A DNA stretch of 64,000 nt from GCA-2861595 sp035536185 (GCA_035536185.1 DATLOM010000057.1:1-64000); one strand, 5' to 3'. Counted from the first letter of the stretch, positions 1-10,304 are shown. Numbers and translations are program-made. Notes: a model not told the origin generated them from the letters alone.

Positions 1-1
1 C

Positions 2-1042
2 CACCGCCTGATGTCCTTCTCCGAGGTCCTCATCGGCCACGGCCGCGGCCTCGGCTGTGAGATCTGCAAGCCGGCGGTGGCCTCGATGCTGGCCTCGCTC
101 GGGCTCGGCGGGAACTACATCCTGGAGCCGGCCCAGGCCCCTCTCCAGGACACCAACGACCACTTCCTGGCCAACCTCCAGCGGGACGGCACCTACTCGG
201 TGGTGCCCCGGGTGCCGGGCGGCGAGATCACCCCCGACCAGCTGATCGTCATGGGCGAGGTGGCCAAGGATTTCGGCCTCTACACCAAGATCACCGGTGG
301 CCAGCGCATCGACCTGTTCGGCGCCCGGGTGGACCAGCTGCCCGCCATCTGGCGCCGCCTGATCGGCGCCGGCATGGAGTCGGGCCACGCCTACGGCAAG
401 GCGCTGCGCACGGTGAAGTCGTGCGTGGGCACCACCTGGTGCCGCTACGGGGTTCAGGACTCCACCACCCTGGCCATCGACATCGAGCTGCGCTACCGGG
501 GCCTCCGTGCCCCCCACAAGATCAAGTCGGCGGTGTCGGGCTGCGCCCGCGAGTGCGCCGAGGCCCAGAGCAAGGACTTCGGGATCATCGCCACCGAGAA
601 GGGCTGGAACCTCTACGTGTGCGGCAACGGCGGCATGAAGCCCCAGCACGCCCAGCTCCTGGCCGGAGACGTCGACACCGAGACGCTCATCCGCTACATC
701 GACCGTTTCCTGATGTTCTACATCCGCACCGCCGACCGGCTGGAGCGCACCGCGCCTTGGCTGAACAAGCTCGAAGGCGGCATCGACCACCTGCGGCGGG
801 TTGTGGTCGACGACGTCCTCGGCATGGCCGAGGAGCTGGAGGCCGAGATGGCCCGCCACGTGGCCAGCTACGAGTGCGAGTGGAAAGCGACCATCGAGGA
901 CCCCGAGAAGCTCAAGCGCTTCCGCACCTTCGTCAACTCCGACGAGCCCGATCCCAACGTGGTGTTCCTGCCCACCCGTGGCCAGGTCCGCCCCGCCTTT
1001 CCCGAAGAGAAGTCCGCCGAGCTCGTGGAGGTTCCCTCATGA
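2..1042 (+). CDS. nirB: Nitrite reductase [NAD(P)H] large subunit, C-terminal part (cut by window start)
   Basis: Reduces nitrite to ammonium in the cytoplasm with NirD. The reading frame is open to the first base, so this is the 3' part (346 residues) of a protein usually over 800 aa. The start of the visible part keeps the last CxxC of the BFD-like [2Fe-2S] domain (CEICKP). The ferredoxin-like half domain follows, then the siroheme/[4Fe-4S] motifs C-x5-C (SCVGTTWC) and C-x3-C (GCAREC). All four cluster ligands are present, so the enzyme looks functional. The stop overlaps the nirD start as ATGA, so the two are translationally coupled. The FAD/NADH-binding half lies outside the window. Confidence 0.95.
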   Translation, partial: HRLMSFSEVLIGHGRGLGCEICKPAVASMLASLGLGGNYILEPAQAPLQDTNDHFLANLQRDGTYSVVPRVPGGEITPDQLIVMGEVAKDFGLYTKITGGQRIDLFGARVDQLPAIWRRLIGAGMESGHAYGKALRTVKSCVGTTWCRYGVQDSTTLAIDIELRYRGLRAPHKIKSAVSGCARECAEAQSKDFGIIATEKGWNLYVCGNGGMKPQHAQLLAGDVDTETLIRYIDRFLMFYIRTADRLERTAPWLNKLEGGIDHLRRVVVDDVLGMAEELEAEMARHVASYECEWKATIEDPEKLKRFRTFVNSDEPDPNVVFLPTRGQVRPAFPEEKSAELVEVPS

Positions 1043-1416
1043 CCGCTGTCCTCGAACCCGAAGTCGAAGTCGAGATCGCCTCCTGGGGTGACGTCTGTGC
1101 CTTCGACGACCTGATCCGTGACCGGGGTGTCTGCGCCCTGGTGGGGGGCCGGCAGGTGGCGGTCTTTCGCGTCGCCCCGGACGACGAGGTGTACGCCCTG
1201 TCGAACCACGACCCGTTCAGCCGAGCCAACGTGATGTCGCGGGGGATCGTGGGCTCGCGTGGCGACGTCCCCAAAGTCGCCTCACCCATGTACAAGCAGA
1301 GCTTCGATCTCCGCACCGGGCAGTGCCTCGACGACCCCGCCGTCAACATCCCCGCCTACCCGGTGCGGGTCCTCGACGGGCGCGTGCAGGTCTGCGTGCA
1401 GACCTGCCGGCCTTGA
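1039..1416 (+). CDS. nirD: Nitrite reductase small subunit
   Basis: Small (125 aa) Rieske-fold partner of NirB in assimilatory nitrite reduction. The sequence follows the NirD pattern: a short acidic N-terminus, then VCALVGGRQVAVFRV, SNHDPFS, and DLRTGQCLDDP...YPVRV near the end. It lacks the paired Cys/His of true Rieske proteins, as is normal for NirD, so it carries no cluster. ATG 1039 overlaps the nirB stop (ATGA). The stop overlaps the TTG start of the following ferredoxin-anchor gene, giving a tightly coupled operon. Confidence 0.93.
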   Translation: MTAVLEPEVEVEIASWGDVCAFDDLIRDRGVCALVGGRQVAVFRVAPDDEVYALSNHDPFSRANVMSRGIVGSRGDVPKVASPMYKQSFDLRTGQCLDDPAVNIPAYPVRVLDGRVQVCVQTCRP

Positions 1417-3002
1417 CCCTTCTCGACCAGCGCTCCACCGACGAGGTGGTCGCCGAGGTCGCGCCCGTGGTGGACCGGCTCCGCCGGCTCACCGGCATCG
1501 GGGAGGACGGCCCTGAGCTGCTGCCCCTCGACGCCGGCGAGCAGTACCGGTTCAGCTTCGCCATGGACGCCTGTGTGGGTTGCCACTCCTGCGAGGCGGC
1601 CTGCGCCGAGCAGAACGCCACGCCCGTCGACGGAGCATGGCGGCGGGTGGGCGAGCTGGAGGGTGGCGTGTTCCCCCTCACCAAGCGCCTCAACCTGTCC
1701 ATGGCGTGCAACCACTGCCTGGAGCCGACCTGCCTCTCCGGCTGCCCCACCGAGGCCTACACCAAGCTCCAGAACGGCGTGGTCCGCCACGACGCGGCCG
1801 AGTGCATCGGCTGCCAGTACTGCATCTGGAACTGTCCCTACGAGGTGCCGGTGTACGACAAGGCGGCCAAGGTGGTGGCCAAGTGCGACATGTGCCTCCC
1901 GCGGCTGGAGCAGGGCCAGAGCCCGGCCTGCGTGCTGGCCTGCCCCACCCATGCCATCACCGTGGAGCCCGTGAACGTGGCCGCGTGGAGGGCGGACTAC
2001 ACCGAGGCCGAAGCGCCGGGCCTGCCCCCCGCCTCGATCACCCTTTCCACAACACGTCTCGTCCTGCCCGCCGGTCTGGCCAGCGGCCCCGAGCTGGTGC
2101 CGGCCACCGACCACTCCATCCAGCCTGAGGACCCGCACTGGCCGCTGGTGGCGCTGACCCTGCTCACTCAGCTGTCGCTCGGGACGGTGGCGGCAACCGT
2201 GGTGGCCGAGCTGGCCGGCGGGGCCGGGCGGAGTGGGCTGGCCGGCGGGGCCGTCGGAGCGGCCATTGCAGGCGCCGTTGCCCTGGGTGCCTCGTTGTTC
2301 CACCTGGGCCGGCCCACCCACGCCTTCAAGGCCCTGCGCAACCTCCGCACTTCCTGGTTGAGCAGGGAGGTGGCCCTGCTGTCGCTGTTCTCCGGCGCTT
2401 CCCTGGCCTACGCCGCGGCCTGGATGTGGGCCGAGGGGAGCGGTGCGGGGCGAGCTCTTCGTCTGGTGCTCGGAGTAGGCGCGGTTGCCGCCGGGCTCGC
2501 CGGCATCTACGCCAGCGGCCGGCTTTACCTCGTGCCGGCCCGGCCGGTGTGGAACTCGCGGCGCACGCTGGTCGCCTTCTTCGCCACCGCCCTGTCCACT
2601 GGCCCACTTCTGGCCCTGCTCTGCCTCGATCGCAGCCGGATCGCTGCCGGCGTGGTGCTGGCTCTGATGGCCGCCGCCGCCGCCGGGGCCCTCGCCCAGC
2701 TCGGCGTCCAGGCCCAGCTGGTCCGCACCCTCCGCGCTCGGAGCGACCGCCAGCACCGGGGCACCGCCCAGTTGCTCGAGAAGCGCTTTCGCGGCCTGCA
2801 GATGGCCAGGCCGACCGCCGCCGTCACGACTCTGGCGCTGCTGGCCTGGACCCTCGACTCACCCCTCGCCGGCACCCAGGCGGGTGGGCGAATCGCCACT
2901 GCACTCTTCCTGGCCGCCCTCGGCGAGCTGGCCGGCCGTTACCTGTTCTACGTGACCGTCGTGCCCTATCGCGTGGCCGGCAGCTTCTTCTCCGGGCGCT
3001 GA
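1413..3002 (+). CDS. Ferredoxin (4x[4Fe-4S]) fused to a DmsC-like membrane anchor
   Basis: A 529-aa fusion. Residues about 50-215 are a DmsB/NrfC-type electron-transfer subunit with four complete cysteine sets: CVGCHSCEAAC, CNHCLEPTCLSGC, CIGCQYCIWNC and CDMC-x11-CVLAC. Residues about 240-525 are a DmsC-like anchor with about eight hydrophobic helices and the family signature HLGRPTHAFKALRNLRTSWLSRE. TTG 1413 is chosen because it overlaps the nirD stop (TTGA). An upstream in-frame ATG at 1323 would bury 90 bases inside nirD. Between nirBD and nasA, it probably passes quinol-derived electrons to the nitrate reductase; that role is inference. The two parts are usually separate genes. Confidence 0.85.
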   Translation: MTLLDQRSTDEVVAEVAPVVDRLRRLTGIGEDGPELLPLDAGEQYRFSFAMDACVGCHSCEAACAEQNATPVDGAWRRVGELEGGVFPLTKRLNLSMACNHCLEPTCLSGCPTEAYTKLQNGVVRHDAAECIGCQYCIWNCPYEVPVYDKAAKVVAKCDMCLPRLEQGQSPACVLACPTHAITVEPVNVAAWRADYTEAEAPGLPPASITLSTTRLVLPAGLASGPELVPATDHSIQPEDPHWPLVALTLLTQLSLGTVAATVVAELAGGAGRSGLAGGAVGAAIAGAVALGASLFHLGRPTHAFKALRNLRTSWLSREVALLSLFSGASLAYAAAWMWAEGSGAGRALRLVLGVGAVAAGLAGIYASGRLYLVPARPVWNSRRTLVAFFATALSTGPLLALLCLDRSRIAAGVVLALMAAAAAGALAQLGVQAQLVRTLRARSDRQHRGTAQLLEKRFRGLQMARPTAAVTTLALLAWTLDSPLAGTQAGGRIATALFLAALGELAGRYLFYVTVVPYRVAGSFFSGR

Positions 3003-3311
3003 GCGGCCACCACCCGATGTCTCCGACGCGCTCACCCTTCCAGTGGACGGTTGGCCCGATCAACGACGGTCCACCGGCTCCGTCCGCTGATGGCGGGCGG
3101 CGTCTCGTCAAGCGGAACGAGGCCGAGCAGGTCGCCTTCCCCCACGGTGTCCGGAAGCCGGCGGCTTCACGTCCGGCGATGTCTGCCCACAACCAGCTGC
3201 TCACGCGCGACGTGCGGCCGGCGACACCTGAGTGGTGGCACAGACGAACGGCACGCAGCCGCCGGGGCCGCAGGACCTGCGGAACGATCCCCGTCGCGCG
3301 ATGGTGAGGCG
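3003..3311 (+). other. Non-coding gap between anchor gene and nasA
   Basis: These 309 bases separate the anchor gene from nasA. The nasA frame is open through much of it, but the translation from about 3051 is Arg/Ser-rich and unlike any molybdoenzyme N-terminus, so it is treated as leader. No convincing hairpin, palindrome or -35/-10 pair was found. Confidence 0.4.
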
Positions 3312-5522
3312 GTGACTCGATCCATTCCCGCCGGCGGCTTGGCGCGGCTTCTCGGCCTGGCCGGCCACTCCGAGGATCCCGAGGCTCCCCATGAGCCTGA
3401 CTCGCCTGCCCGTTCCGGCTACGCCGCCGACGAGCGCTTCGGCGTCCTCAACGAGTCGCGCCGCCCCGACAAGTGGGTCCGCACCACCTGCGGCTACTGC
3501 GCCGTCGGCTGCGGGATGTTCATCGGCGTGCGCGACGGCCGGGCCGTCAGCGTGCAGGGAGACCCGGACCATCCCGTCAACCGCGGCCGGCTCTGCCCCA
3601 AGGGGCTCACCGAGCACCAGACGCTGGCCGCCGACGGGCGGCTGACCACCCCACTGGTCCGCCGGTCCAAGGGCGGCCCACAGGAGGAAGCCACCTGGGA
3701 CGAGGCCATCGGGGCCATGGTCGTGCGTTTCCGCCGGCTGCTGGCCGAGCACGGGCCGGAGTCGGTGGCCGTCATCAGCACGGGCCAGCTCGTCACCGAG
3801 GAGTTCTACGCCCTGGGCAAGCTGGCCCGCGTCGGGCTCGGGCTGGCCCACTACGACGGCAACACCACGCTGTGCATGTCCAGCGCGGTCGCCGGCTACA
3901 AGCGCAGCTTCGGCAGCGACGGCCCGCCCGGGGCGTACGAGGACCTGGAGGCGGCCGACGTCATCCTGCTGGTCGGAGCCAACGTGGCCGACAACCACCC
4001 GCTGCTGGCCCCGAGGGTCCTGGAGAACACCGAGGCCACGGTCATCGTGGTGGATCCCCGGGTGACCAAGACGGCCATGGTGGCCGACCAGCACCTCGCC
4101 GTGCGGCCCCGCAGCGACATCGCCCTGATAAACGGGATGCTGAAGGTGATCATCGACGAGGGCCTCGTGGACGAGGCCTACGTGGCTGCCCACACCGAGG
4201 GCTTCGACGAGCTGGTGGCCCACGTGCAGGCCTTCACCCTGGAGCGGGTGGCCGCCGATTGTGGAGTGGACGCCGAGCAGATCCGGACCGCCGCCCTCGC
4301 CTTCGGGCGTGCCCAGCGGGCCTTCATCGGCTGGACCATGGGCGTCAACCACAGCGTCCAGGGCACCGAGACCGTCACCCTGCTCAACACTCTCTGCCTG
4401 GTAACAGGCAACGTCGGTCGGGCCGGCGCCGCGCCCTTCTCGATCACCGGCCAGTGCAACGCCATGGGCACCCGGGAGGCGGGCGGCACCGCCTCACTCC
4501 CCGGATATCGCTCGTGGGACTCTCCCGAGGACAGAGCCGAGATGGCCGCCCTCTGGGGCGTTCCCGTCGAGCAGATCCCCACCGAACGCGGCCGGGCCTA
4601 TCCCGACATCATCGACGGCGTCCTAGACGGGACCATCAAGGGCCTGTGGGTCATCGCCACCAACCCGGTGGTGTCCTTCCCCCACCGGGCCCGGCTGGAG
4701 AAGGCCCTCTCCGGGCTGGAGATCTTCGTGGCCCAGGACGGCTTCGCCAACCCCACCACCGAACTGGCCCACGTGGTCCTTCCCGCGGCCATCTGGGGCG
4801 AGAAGGAGGGCACCTACACCAACGCGGAGCGGCGAGTGTCCCGGGTGCGCAAGGCCGTCGGCTCGCCAGGTCAGGCCCGCACCGACTTCGACATCTTCAT
4901 GTGCGTGGCCCAGGCCCTGGGGCTGACCGACAAGATCTACGCCGGCTGGAAGGGGCCCGAGGACGCCTTCAACGAGTGGGCCCGAGTCTCGGCTGGGCGA
5001 CTGTGTGACTACAGCGGCATCACCTGGGATCGCATCGACGCCGCCGGTGGCGTCCAGTGGCCCTGCACCACCGGCACCGAGGCCGTGGCCGGCACGCCCC
5101 GGATCTACACCGACGGCGTGTTCCAGACCCCTTCCGGCAAGGCCAGGCTCTGGTGCGTCACCCCCGAACCCATATCCGATGCACCCACCAGCCGCTATCC
5201 GTTCCTGCTCAACACCGGCCGCACCGTCGAGCACTGGCACACCCGCACCAAGACCGGAAAGGTGGCGGTGCTGGAGCACCTCGCCCCCGAGGCCTGGGTC
5301 GAGCTCAACCCCGCCGACGCCGCCCGTCTCGGCGTGGGATCAGGCGACCAAGTGCGCCTGGCCTCCCGCCGCGGTGTGGTGGAAGGACTGCTCGTGCGGG
5401 TGACGGGCATCGTCCGGGAGGGCGAGGTCTTCGTCCCCTTCCACTACGACGAGCGCTGCGTCAACCGCCTCACCGTCGACGAGTTCGACCCCATCTCCCG
5501 CGAGCCCAACTACAAGCAGTCC

Positions 5523-5546
<24 letters not shown>
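3312..5546 (+). CDS. nasA: Assimilatory nitrate reductase catalytic subunit (molybdopterin oxidoreductase)
   Basis: A 744-aa Mo-bisMGD enzyme of the NasA/NarB group that reduces nitrate to nitrite for NirBD. An N-terminal [4Fe-4S] motif (TTCGYCAVGCGM, closing Cys in GRLCPKG) is followed by the molybdopterin domains (GWTMGVNHSVQGTE, TGQCNAMGTRE) and a C-terminal molydop-binding domain ending REPNYKQSSVRI. No twin-arginine signal is seen, which fits a cytoplasmic assimilatory enzyme rather than NapA. GTG 3312 is chosen by the start of plausible coding sequence; the ribosome-binding site is weak, so the true start could be slightly downstream. The 3' end overlaps a convergent gene by 24 bases. 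A formate dehydrogenase-like role is possible but unlikely beside nirBD. Confidence 0.85.
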
Positions 5547-6103
<557 letters not shown>

Positions 6104-6107
<4 letters not shown>

Positions 6108-6619
6108 CGGACCTTGAACTCTCCGGCCATGCCTTTGATGGCGTGGCTCTGGCCGTCGGCGTCCTGCACCGAACAGAGGAGCCCGTAACGCCCCGGCGGA
6201 AGATCAACGGCAAAGAACCCGCGCGAGCCGGGAGGGCGGGGCTTTTGATGTGCGACCGCCCGACCGGCTCTTCGTGTGGGCGAGCGCAGCTGCTCGAGGA
6301 GGGTGCCGGGCAGATCTTTTGGCAGGTTGACGATCACGAGATCGTGCTCGAGGTTGCCGGTGTTCCTGGTGCGGAAGACGATGCGTCCGCGGCTCACGGT
6401 CCTCTCATTGCCGCCTTCGTAATTGAACAGGTGTTCGCCCATATCGACGATGACCACTTCGGGGATCTTTGGCAGCGGCACCGTAGCCCGGTTCTGGTTT
6501 TGGCAGGCTCCGACGAGAGACGCAGCGGCCGAAAGTAGGGCTACCGGCTTTGCCAGGCAGCGTCTGGAGCAGCGGTACCGCCACAGCGACCATCTCGACC
6601 GGCCTCCTACCCGACGCAC
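6104..6619 (-). CDS. Cupredoxin-like lipoprotein
   Basis: Predicted 171-aa exported copper protein. From GTG 6619 there is a basic N-terminus, a short hydrophobic stretch (PVALLSAAASLVGAC) and a lipobox Cys, followed by a plastocyanin-like domain. Candidate type-1 copper ligands are all visible: His in NLEHDLV, Cys in GLLCSV, His in GQSHAIK and Met in KGMAGEF. The frame is open further upstream, but that extension lacks signal-peptide character. A GGAGG lies a little inside the chosen start, so the exact start is uncertain. The stop overlaps the TTG start of the PLD-like gene, so the two are co-translated. Electron transfer or copper binding at the membrane is the likely role. Confidence 0.6.
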
Positions 6620-6726
6620 ATCGCTGGGTTCCTTGAGCCCCCCGCGATTGGTGAACGAAAACCTGAGGTCGCCGACCTGCGACGGTGCGTTGTTGGGTGG
6701 CTGCACTTCGACGCAAAGGTAACATG

Positions 6727-6755
6727 TTGACATCAAGGCGAGACTGTGGTTCACT
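6727..6755 (+). promoter_or_regulatory. Promoter-like element TTGACA-N17-TTCACT
   Basis: TTGACA at 6727-6732 is followed after 17 bases by TTCACT, preceded by TGG (extended -10). It ends about 70 bases before the ATG of the secreted protein gene at 6824. The same arrangement occurs before three other secreted-protein genes in this window. Confidence 0.5.
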
Positions 6756-6823
6756 GCAACTGGCATCAAAGCGGAGAGCCGCTCCGGGGTCACCCGGTCC
6801 GATGTCCCGGAGGAGGAGACCAC

Positions 6824-7387
6824 ATGGACGGGGTGCGACGGCAAGCGGATAGTCGAATCGGAGGTAGGGGCCCGGCAGTCCTGTTCGGGTTACTGGCCCT
6901 GGTTGTCGGGTTCAGCTCTGTGGCGGCCGCGTGCGTTACTCACACGGCGGCGGGTGGCAACCACCACGATGTCGTGGCTGAGGAGTGCGACAACCCTGGC
7001 TGCGGTACTCCGGTGCCCGACCTGGCCGGAAGCGGGTCAGGCGGTACGCCCAATCTGGGAGCCTTCGAGGCGAACGCCGGCAGCATGGTGACGAGCGCTG
7101 TGCAGCTGGCCATGGCGGGGGGAACCACGTGCCCCGTCCCCGGAACGTTGTGCACGGAGCCGACCCCCGGGCAGACGGACAACTACGAGATCCGCTCGGC
7201 CCTCACCATCTCCGCTTGTAATGCCACGAGCGCGAATGTGGAGTCGGGTCCACACATCGGCCGCAACTTCGTCGCCCGTTGGGACGTACCCAATGCGTCG
7301 CCCGGCACCATGTACTGGGCCTGCGTCGCTCAAGACAATGCAACGGCGGCACTGACCGGTACTTACGTCAACTTCGTCGTCTATTGA
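6824..7387 (+). CDS. Small secreted protein, paralogue of the 13914-14468 gene
   Basis: A 187-aa protein with a signal peptide (AVLFGLLALVVGFSSVAAA) and no recognised domain. It is clearly related to the protein at 13914-14468. Both share GGNHH near the mature N-terminus, CDNPGCG, GAFEANAGS, YEIRSALTI..CN, GRN.VA.W and an identical C-terminus LTGTYVNFVVY. Conserved cysteines suggest disulfides. ATG 6824 is chosen for its strong GGAGGAGGA ribosome-binding site; an earlier ATG at 6746 would put 26 non-signal residues in front. It sits 28 bases before the BNR-propeller gene and is probably transcribed with it. The family is not one I recognise. Confidence 0.8.
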   Translation: MDGVRRQADSRIGGRGPAVLFGLLALVVGFSSVAAACVTHTAAGGNHHDVVAEECDNPGCGTPVPDLAGSGSGGTPNLGAFEANAGSMVTSAVQLAMAGGTTCPVPGTLCTEPTPGQTDNYEIRSALTISACNATSANVESGPHIGRNFVARWDVPNASPGTMYWACVAQDNATAALTGTYVNFVVY

Positions 7388-7415
7388 CCGGCCGCTCACC
7401 ACGACTCAGTCGAGG

Positions 7416-9056
7416 GTGAGCGGAGGAGCAGCCTCTCTGCGGTGGCGGGTGCCTGTTTGGTGGAGAACGACCATTCTCGCGGGCCTCCTGGCTGTCGCCG
7501 TTCTCCCGTCGTCGTTCGCGCTGGCGGAACCGGGCACGGCGAGTACCGGTCAAAGTCCCCTGATGCCCCAACTCGGGGAGGAGGCGCCGGTTACCGCTGA
7601 AAAGGCGGGCCAACCCTTGGCTCACAATTCTCCCACGCTCGCCGCCGATCCCACCGAACCGCGTTTCGTGGCTCTCGCCAGCCGCGTCGACAACCCTGAC
7701 TTCTCTTGCATGCTGCATCTATCCGGCGACCGGGGCCGCAGCTGGGTGCCGAGCACGCCGCTGCCGAAGCTACCGGCGGGAGCCGATAAGTGTTACGCCC
7801 CCGAGGTTGCATTCGATCGTAACGGGCTGTTGTATTTCATGTTCGTCGGCCTCAGCGGGCTGGGCAACCATCCCACTGGCGTGTTCCTGGCCACCTCGGC
7901 AGACCGCGGCCGTACGTTCAGCGCCCCGCGGAACGTTCTGGGCCCACGCGTGTACATGCCCCGAATGGCCTTGGACCCCGAGTACGGTCGGCAGGGGAGG
8001 ATCCATCTGGTCTGGGTCCACGCCCGTGCCGCCCCCACCACCGGCGGCTTCCCCCCCACCGACAACCCGATACTGGCCGCCCACTCCGACGACGGCGGGC
8101 GCAGCTTTTCGAAGCCGGTGAGGGTGAGCGACAAAAGCCGCCGCCGGGCGGTCGCACCCGCCCCTGCCGTCGGTAGAAGCGGGTCGATCCACGTCGCCTA
8201 CTACGACCTAGGTGACGACGCCCGTGACTACGAGGGTCTAGAAGGCCCGGCCTGGGATGGGACATGGTCGCTGATCGTGGCCACGTCCGCCGATCGAGGC
8301 GCCAGTTTCGGACGTGGGGCTGTGGTCGATGGCGGGCTGATACCGCCCGAGCGCATCATGGTGATCTTCACTACGCCCCCTCCGGCCCTGGTGGCCGACG
8401 GCAAGGCGCGGCTGTGGGCGGGCTGGTGGGATGCCCGCAACGGTGACTGGGACGTGTTCGTCCGCCGGTCGCTCGACGGTGGTCGTAGCTGGGGCCCTAC
8501 CCTTCGGGTGAACGACGACCGGCGCGGCAACGGTCGGCACCAGTACCTGCCTCAACTGGCCATAGCCCCTGGCGGCCGCCTCGACGCCATCTTCTACGAC
8601 CGGCGCAGCGACGATGAGAACCTGCGCAACCATGTTTCCTACGCCTCATGGCACGATGGGGCCCGCGGCTTTTCCTCCAACCGCCGGCTCACGAGCGAGG
8701 CGTCGGATTCGAGAATCGGCCCCACCTTCGAAAGTCTTGCATCGTCCGCCGGGCTGTATGAGCTCGGCGGTCGGCTGGGGCTCCTAGCTCGCCGCGATGG
8801 AGCAGTGGCCGCCTGGGCCGATACCCGCAACGGAGAGGTCGGGTTCATCCGGCAGGACGTGGTGACGGCCAGCGTGAGCCTGCCCCGTCAGCGCAATGGA
8901 AGCGGCTGGGAACGCATCGTTCTACCCGCGCTGCTGTGTGTCCTCTTTTTCGGCGGCGGCTGGGTACGGGCTCGCGTCCGACGAGGGCGCGCCCAACGGC
9001 ACGTTCGGTTCGCGCTAACCGGGTTTCCTGCAGAACGCCTACCCGAGCGGGAGTGA
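7416..9056 (+). CDS. Secreted, membrane-anchored BNR/Asp-box beta-propeller protein
   Basis: A 546-aa sialidase-fold protein. A signal segment (residues about 17-37) precedes repeated Asp boxes of the form S-x-D-x-G-x-x-W/F: SGDRGRSW, SADRGRTF, SDDGGRSF, SADRGASF and SLDGGRSW. A single hydrophobic helix near residues 500-517 and an Arg-rich tail follow, so it should be anchored with the propeller outside. The catalytic residues of true sialidases (Arg triad, Tyr/Glu) were not identified, so no enzymatic role is claimed. GTG 7416 follows the secreted-protein gene by 28 bases. A later GTG is possible but would shorten the signal peptide. Confidence 0.75.
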   Translation: MSGGAASLRWRVPVWWRTTILAGLLAVAVLPSSFALAEPGTASTGQSPLMPQLGEEAPVTAEKAGQPLAHNSPTLAADPTEPRFVALASRVDNPDFSCMLHLSGDRGRSWVPSTPLPKLPAGADKCYAPEVAFDRNGLLYFMFVGLSGLGNHPTGVFLATSADRGRTFSAPRNVLGPRVYMPRMALDPEYGRQGRIHLVWVHARAAPTTGGFPPTDNPILAAHSDDGGRSFSKPVRVSDKSRRRAVAPAPAVGRSGSIHVAYYDLGDDARDYEGLEGPAWDGTWSLIVATSADRGASFGRGAVVDGGLIPPERIMVIFTTPPPALVADGKARLWAGWWDARNGDWDVFVRRSLDGGRSWGPTLRVNDDRRGNGRHQYLPQLAIAPGGRLDAIFYDRRSDDENLRNHVSYASWHDGARGFSSNRRLTSEASDSRIGPTFESLASSAGLYELGGRLGLLARRDGAVAAWADTRNGEVGFIRQDVVTASVSLPRQRNGSGWERIVLPALLCVLFFGGGWVRARVRRGRAQRHVRFALTGFPAERLPERE

Positions 9057-9237
9057 TGCGAGGGCACGACAACGGGTGGTAGTTTGCACACGCCGAGGCC
9101 CCCGACAGAGCCTTCCCTTTTAGGGGAGAGCGCTCGACCGGGCCCAAGGACGTCACGCCCGCCGCCGGGCGCGACGCTGCCTCGCCGGCATGACCCGACG
9201 ACGCAGTTCGCCACCCGGGGGAGGAAGCGGGTCTGAA

Positions 9238-10239
9238 CTACCGGCCGGTCGATGCCGACTGCACGTGCCCACGTCGGCGCCTCAGCTCGGCGGCAGAGAA
9301 CCCGAGGCCGAGGGCGACGATGCCCGCTGACAGGAGCCCTACGCCCATGGCCATCGGCAACCCCTGGCCGTCACTCGCACCCCCGTCGAGAAGGCTAGTG
9401 CCGGTCGAAGATCCGGGGGCGAAGCCGCTCCAGAGGTCCCCGGCGACGCTGCGAGCAGCCGGCTGAGCTTCCGTCTCGGCGGGGACGCTGGCAGTGCTGT
9501 TGGCGGCAGGCGCTGCGGGAGAAGCAGCGGTGCCGGCGAGAGGTATCGGGGAAGAAGCCGCGCTGCGGGCCGACGATGGGGCTGCGTTCGATCCGCGACC
9601 TGAGGCGCCGGCGGTCGCTGGGTAGGCCACACCAGGGTCCGGCGACGAATTGACATCCACGGCGCCTTGAGTGCTCAGCCCGGTCGACCCTGTCGAGGTG
9701 CCGCTCCCGGTGGAGGTCGAGCCCGAGCCCGTCGATGTTCCCTCGCTGTTGGAGGGTGTCCCGCTGCCTTCGGTGCCTGTCGCCTGAGTGCCGGACTCTT
9801 CTGTCTCCGACCCGTCTGTGCCGCTCCCGTCTGTGCCGCTGCCTTCGGTGCCGGTGCCCTGGTTGCCGCCGGTGACCGGCGGTGCGGGCTGCGAGGTGAC
9901 ATGGAACGACGCCCTCTGGGTGGAACCCAGTGGAGCTGTTTGCATTGCCAAGACGGTGTAGACCCTCGGCGCCACGTTCGGGATTGTCACTCTGACGTTG
10001 AAGCTCGGGCCCATGGCGGATCCGATTTGCTGCCCGCTGGCCCCGTTCCAGCGAATCTCCACCGGGCTGTTGCCGAATCCCGAGCCCGACACCCACACCG
10101 CACTGGAGGCGACGCCTTTACCCGGGGTGACACTCATCGACGCCTGGATGCTGCAGGCCCAAGCGAGGCTCGCCGCGCCGATCACCACCCCCACTACAGC
10201 CAATCCAGCCGCTAGACCCCGCCCTGTTCGTACGCTCAT
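9238..10239 (-). CDS. Surface protein with IPT-like domain, Ser/Thr/Gly-rich stalk and C-terminal TM
   Basis: A 333-aa protein. A signal peptide (to about WACS, residue 29) is followed by one IPT/TIG-like domain (VSGSGFGNSPVEIRWNG, residues about 35-115), a long low-complexity Gly/Ser/Thr/Glu stalk, a hydrophobic helix (MGVGLLSAGIVALGLGFSAA) and a basic tail. This is the layout of a cell-surface stalk protein. The ATG has a strong AGGAGAGG ribosome-binding site. A TTGACA-N17-TTCGAT promoter-like element lies about 65 bases upstream. No canonical LPxTG/LAxTG motif sits before the helix, so sortase anchoring is not supported. Confidence 0.7.
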   Translation of the reverse strand: MSVRTGRGLAAGLAVVGVVIGAASLAWACSIQASMSVTPGKGVASSAVWVSGSGFGNSPVEIRWNGASGQQIGSAMGPSFNVRVTIPNVAPRVYTVLAMQTAPLGSTQRASFHVTSQPAPPVTGGNQGTGTEGSGTDGSGTDGSETEESGTQATGTEGSGTPSNSEGTSTGSGSTSTGSGTSTGSTGLSTQGAVDVNSSPDPGVAYPATAGASGRGSNAAPSSARSAASSPIPLAGTAASPAAPAANSTASVPAETEAQPAARSVAGDLWSGFAPGSSTGTSLLDGGASDGQGLPMAMGVGLLSAGIVALGLGFSAAELRRRRGHVQSASTGR

Positions 10240-10304
10240 CGTCCTCTCCTGTCTGATGTGCGACCCTGATCGGCCGGCGGTGACGCCTGGAACTTCTTAG
10301 TTAG

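Noticed and set aside
1323..1412. N-terminal extension of the ferredoxin-anchor protein from ATG 1323
   Set aside because: It lies within nirD in another frame and is Arg/Pro-rich; the TTG at 1413 overlaps the nirD stop.
1356..2756. Long minus-strand open frame opposite nirD and the anchor gene
   Set aside because: Gly/His/Gln-rich composition typical of the antisense of GC-rich genes; no family resemblance.
3051..3311. Extension of nasA upstream
   Set aside because: Translation is Arg/Ser-rich and unlike molybdoenzyme N-termini; no signal peptide appears.
3201..4352. Minus-strand frame opposite nasA
   Set aside because: Antisense shadow of a gene with clear motifs.
9238..9560. LAGTA in the IPT-like surface protein as a sortase E sorting signal
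   Set aside because: It is far from the C-terminal helix and does not match LAxTG.
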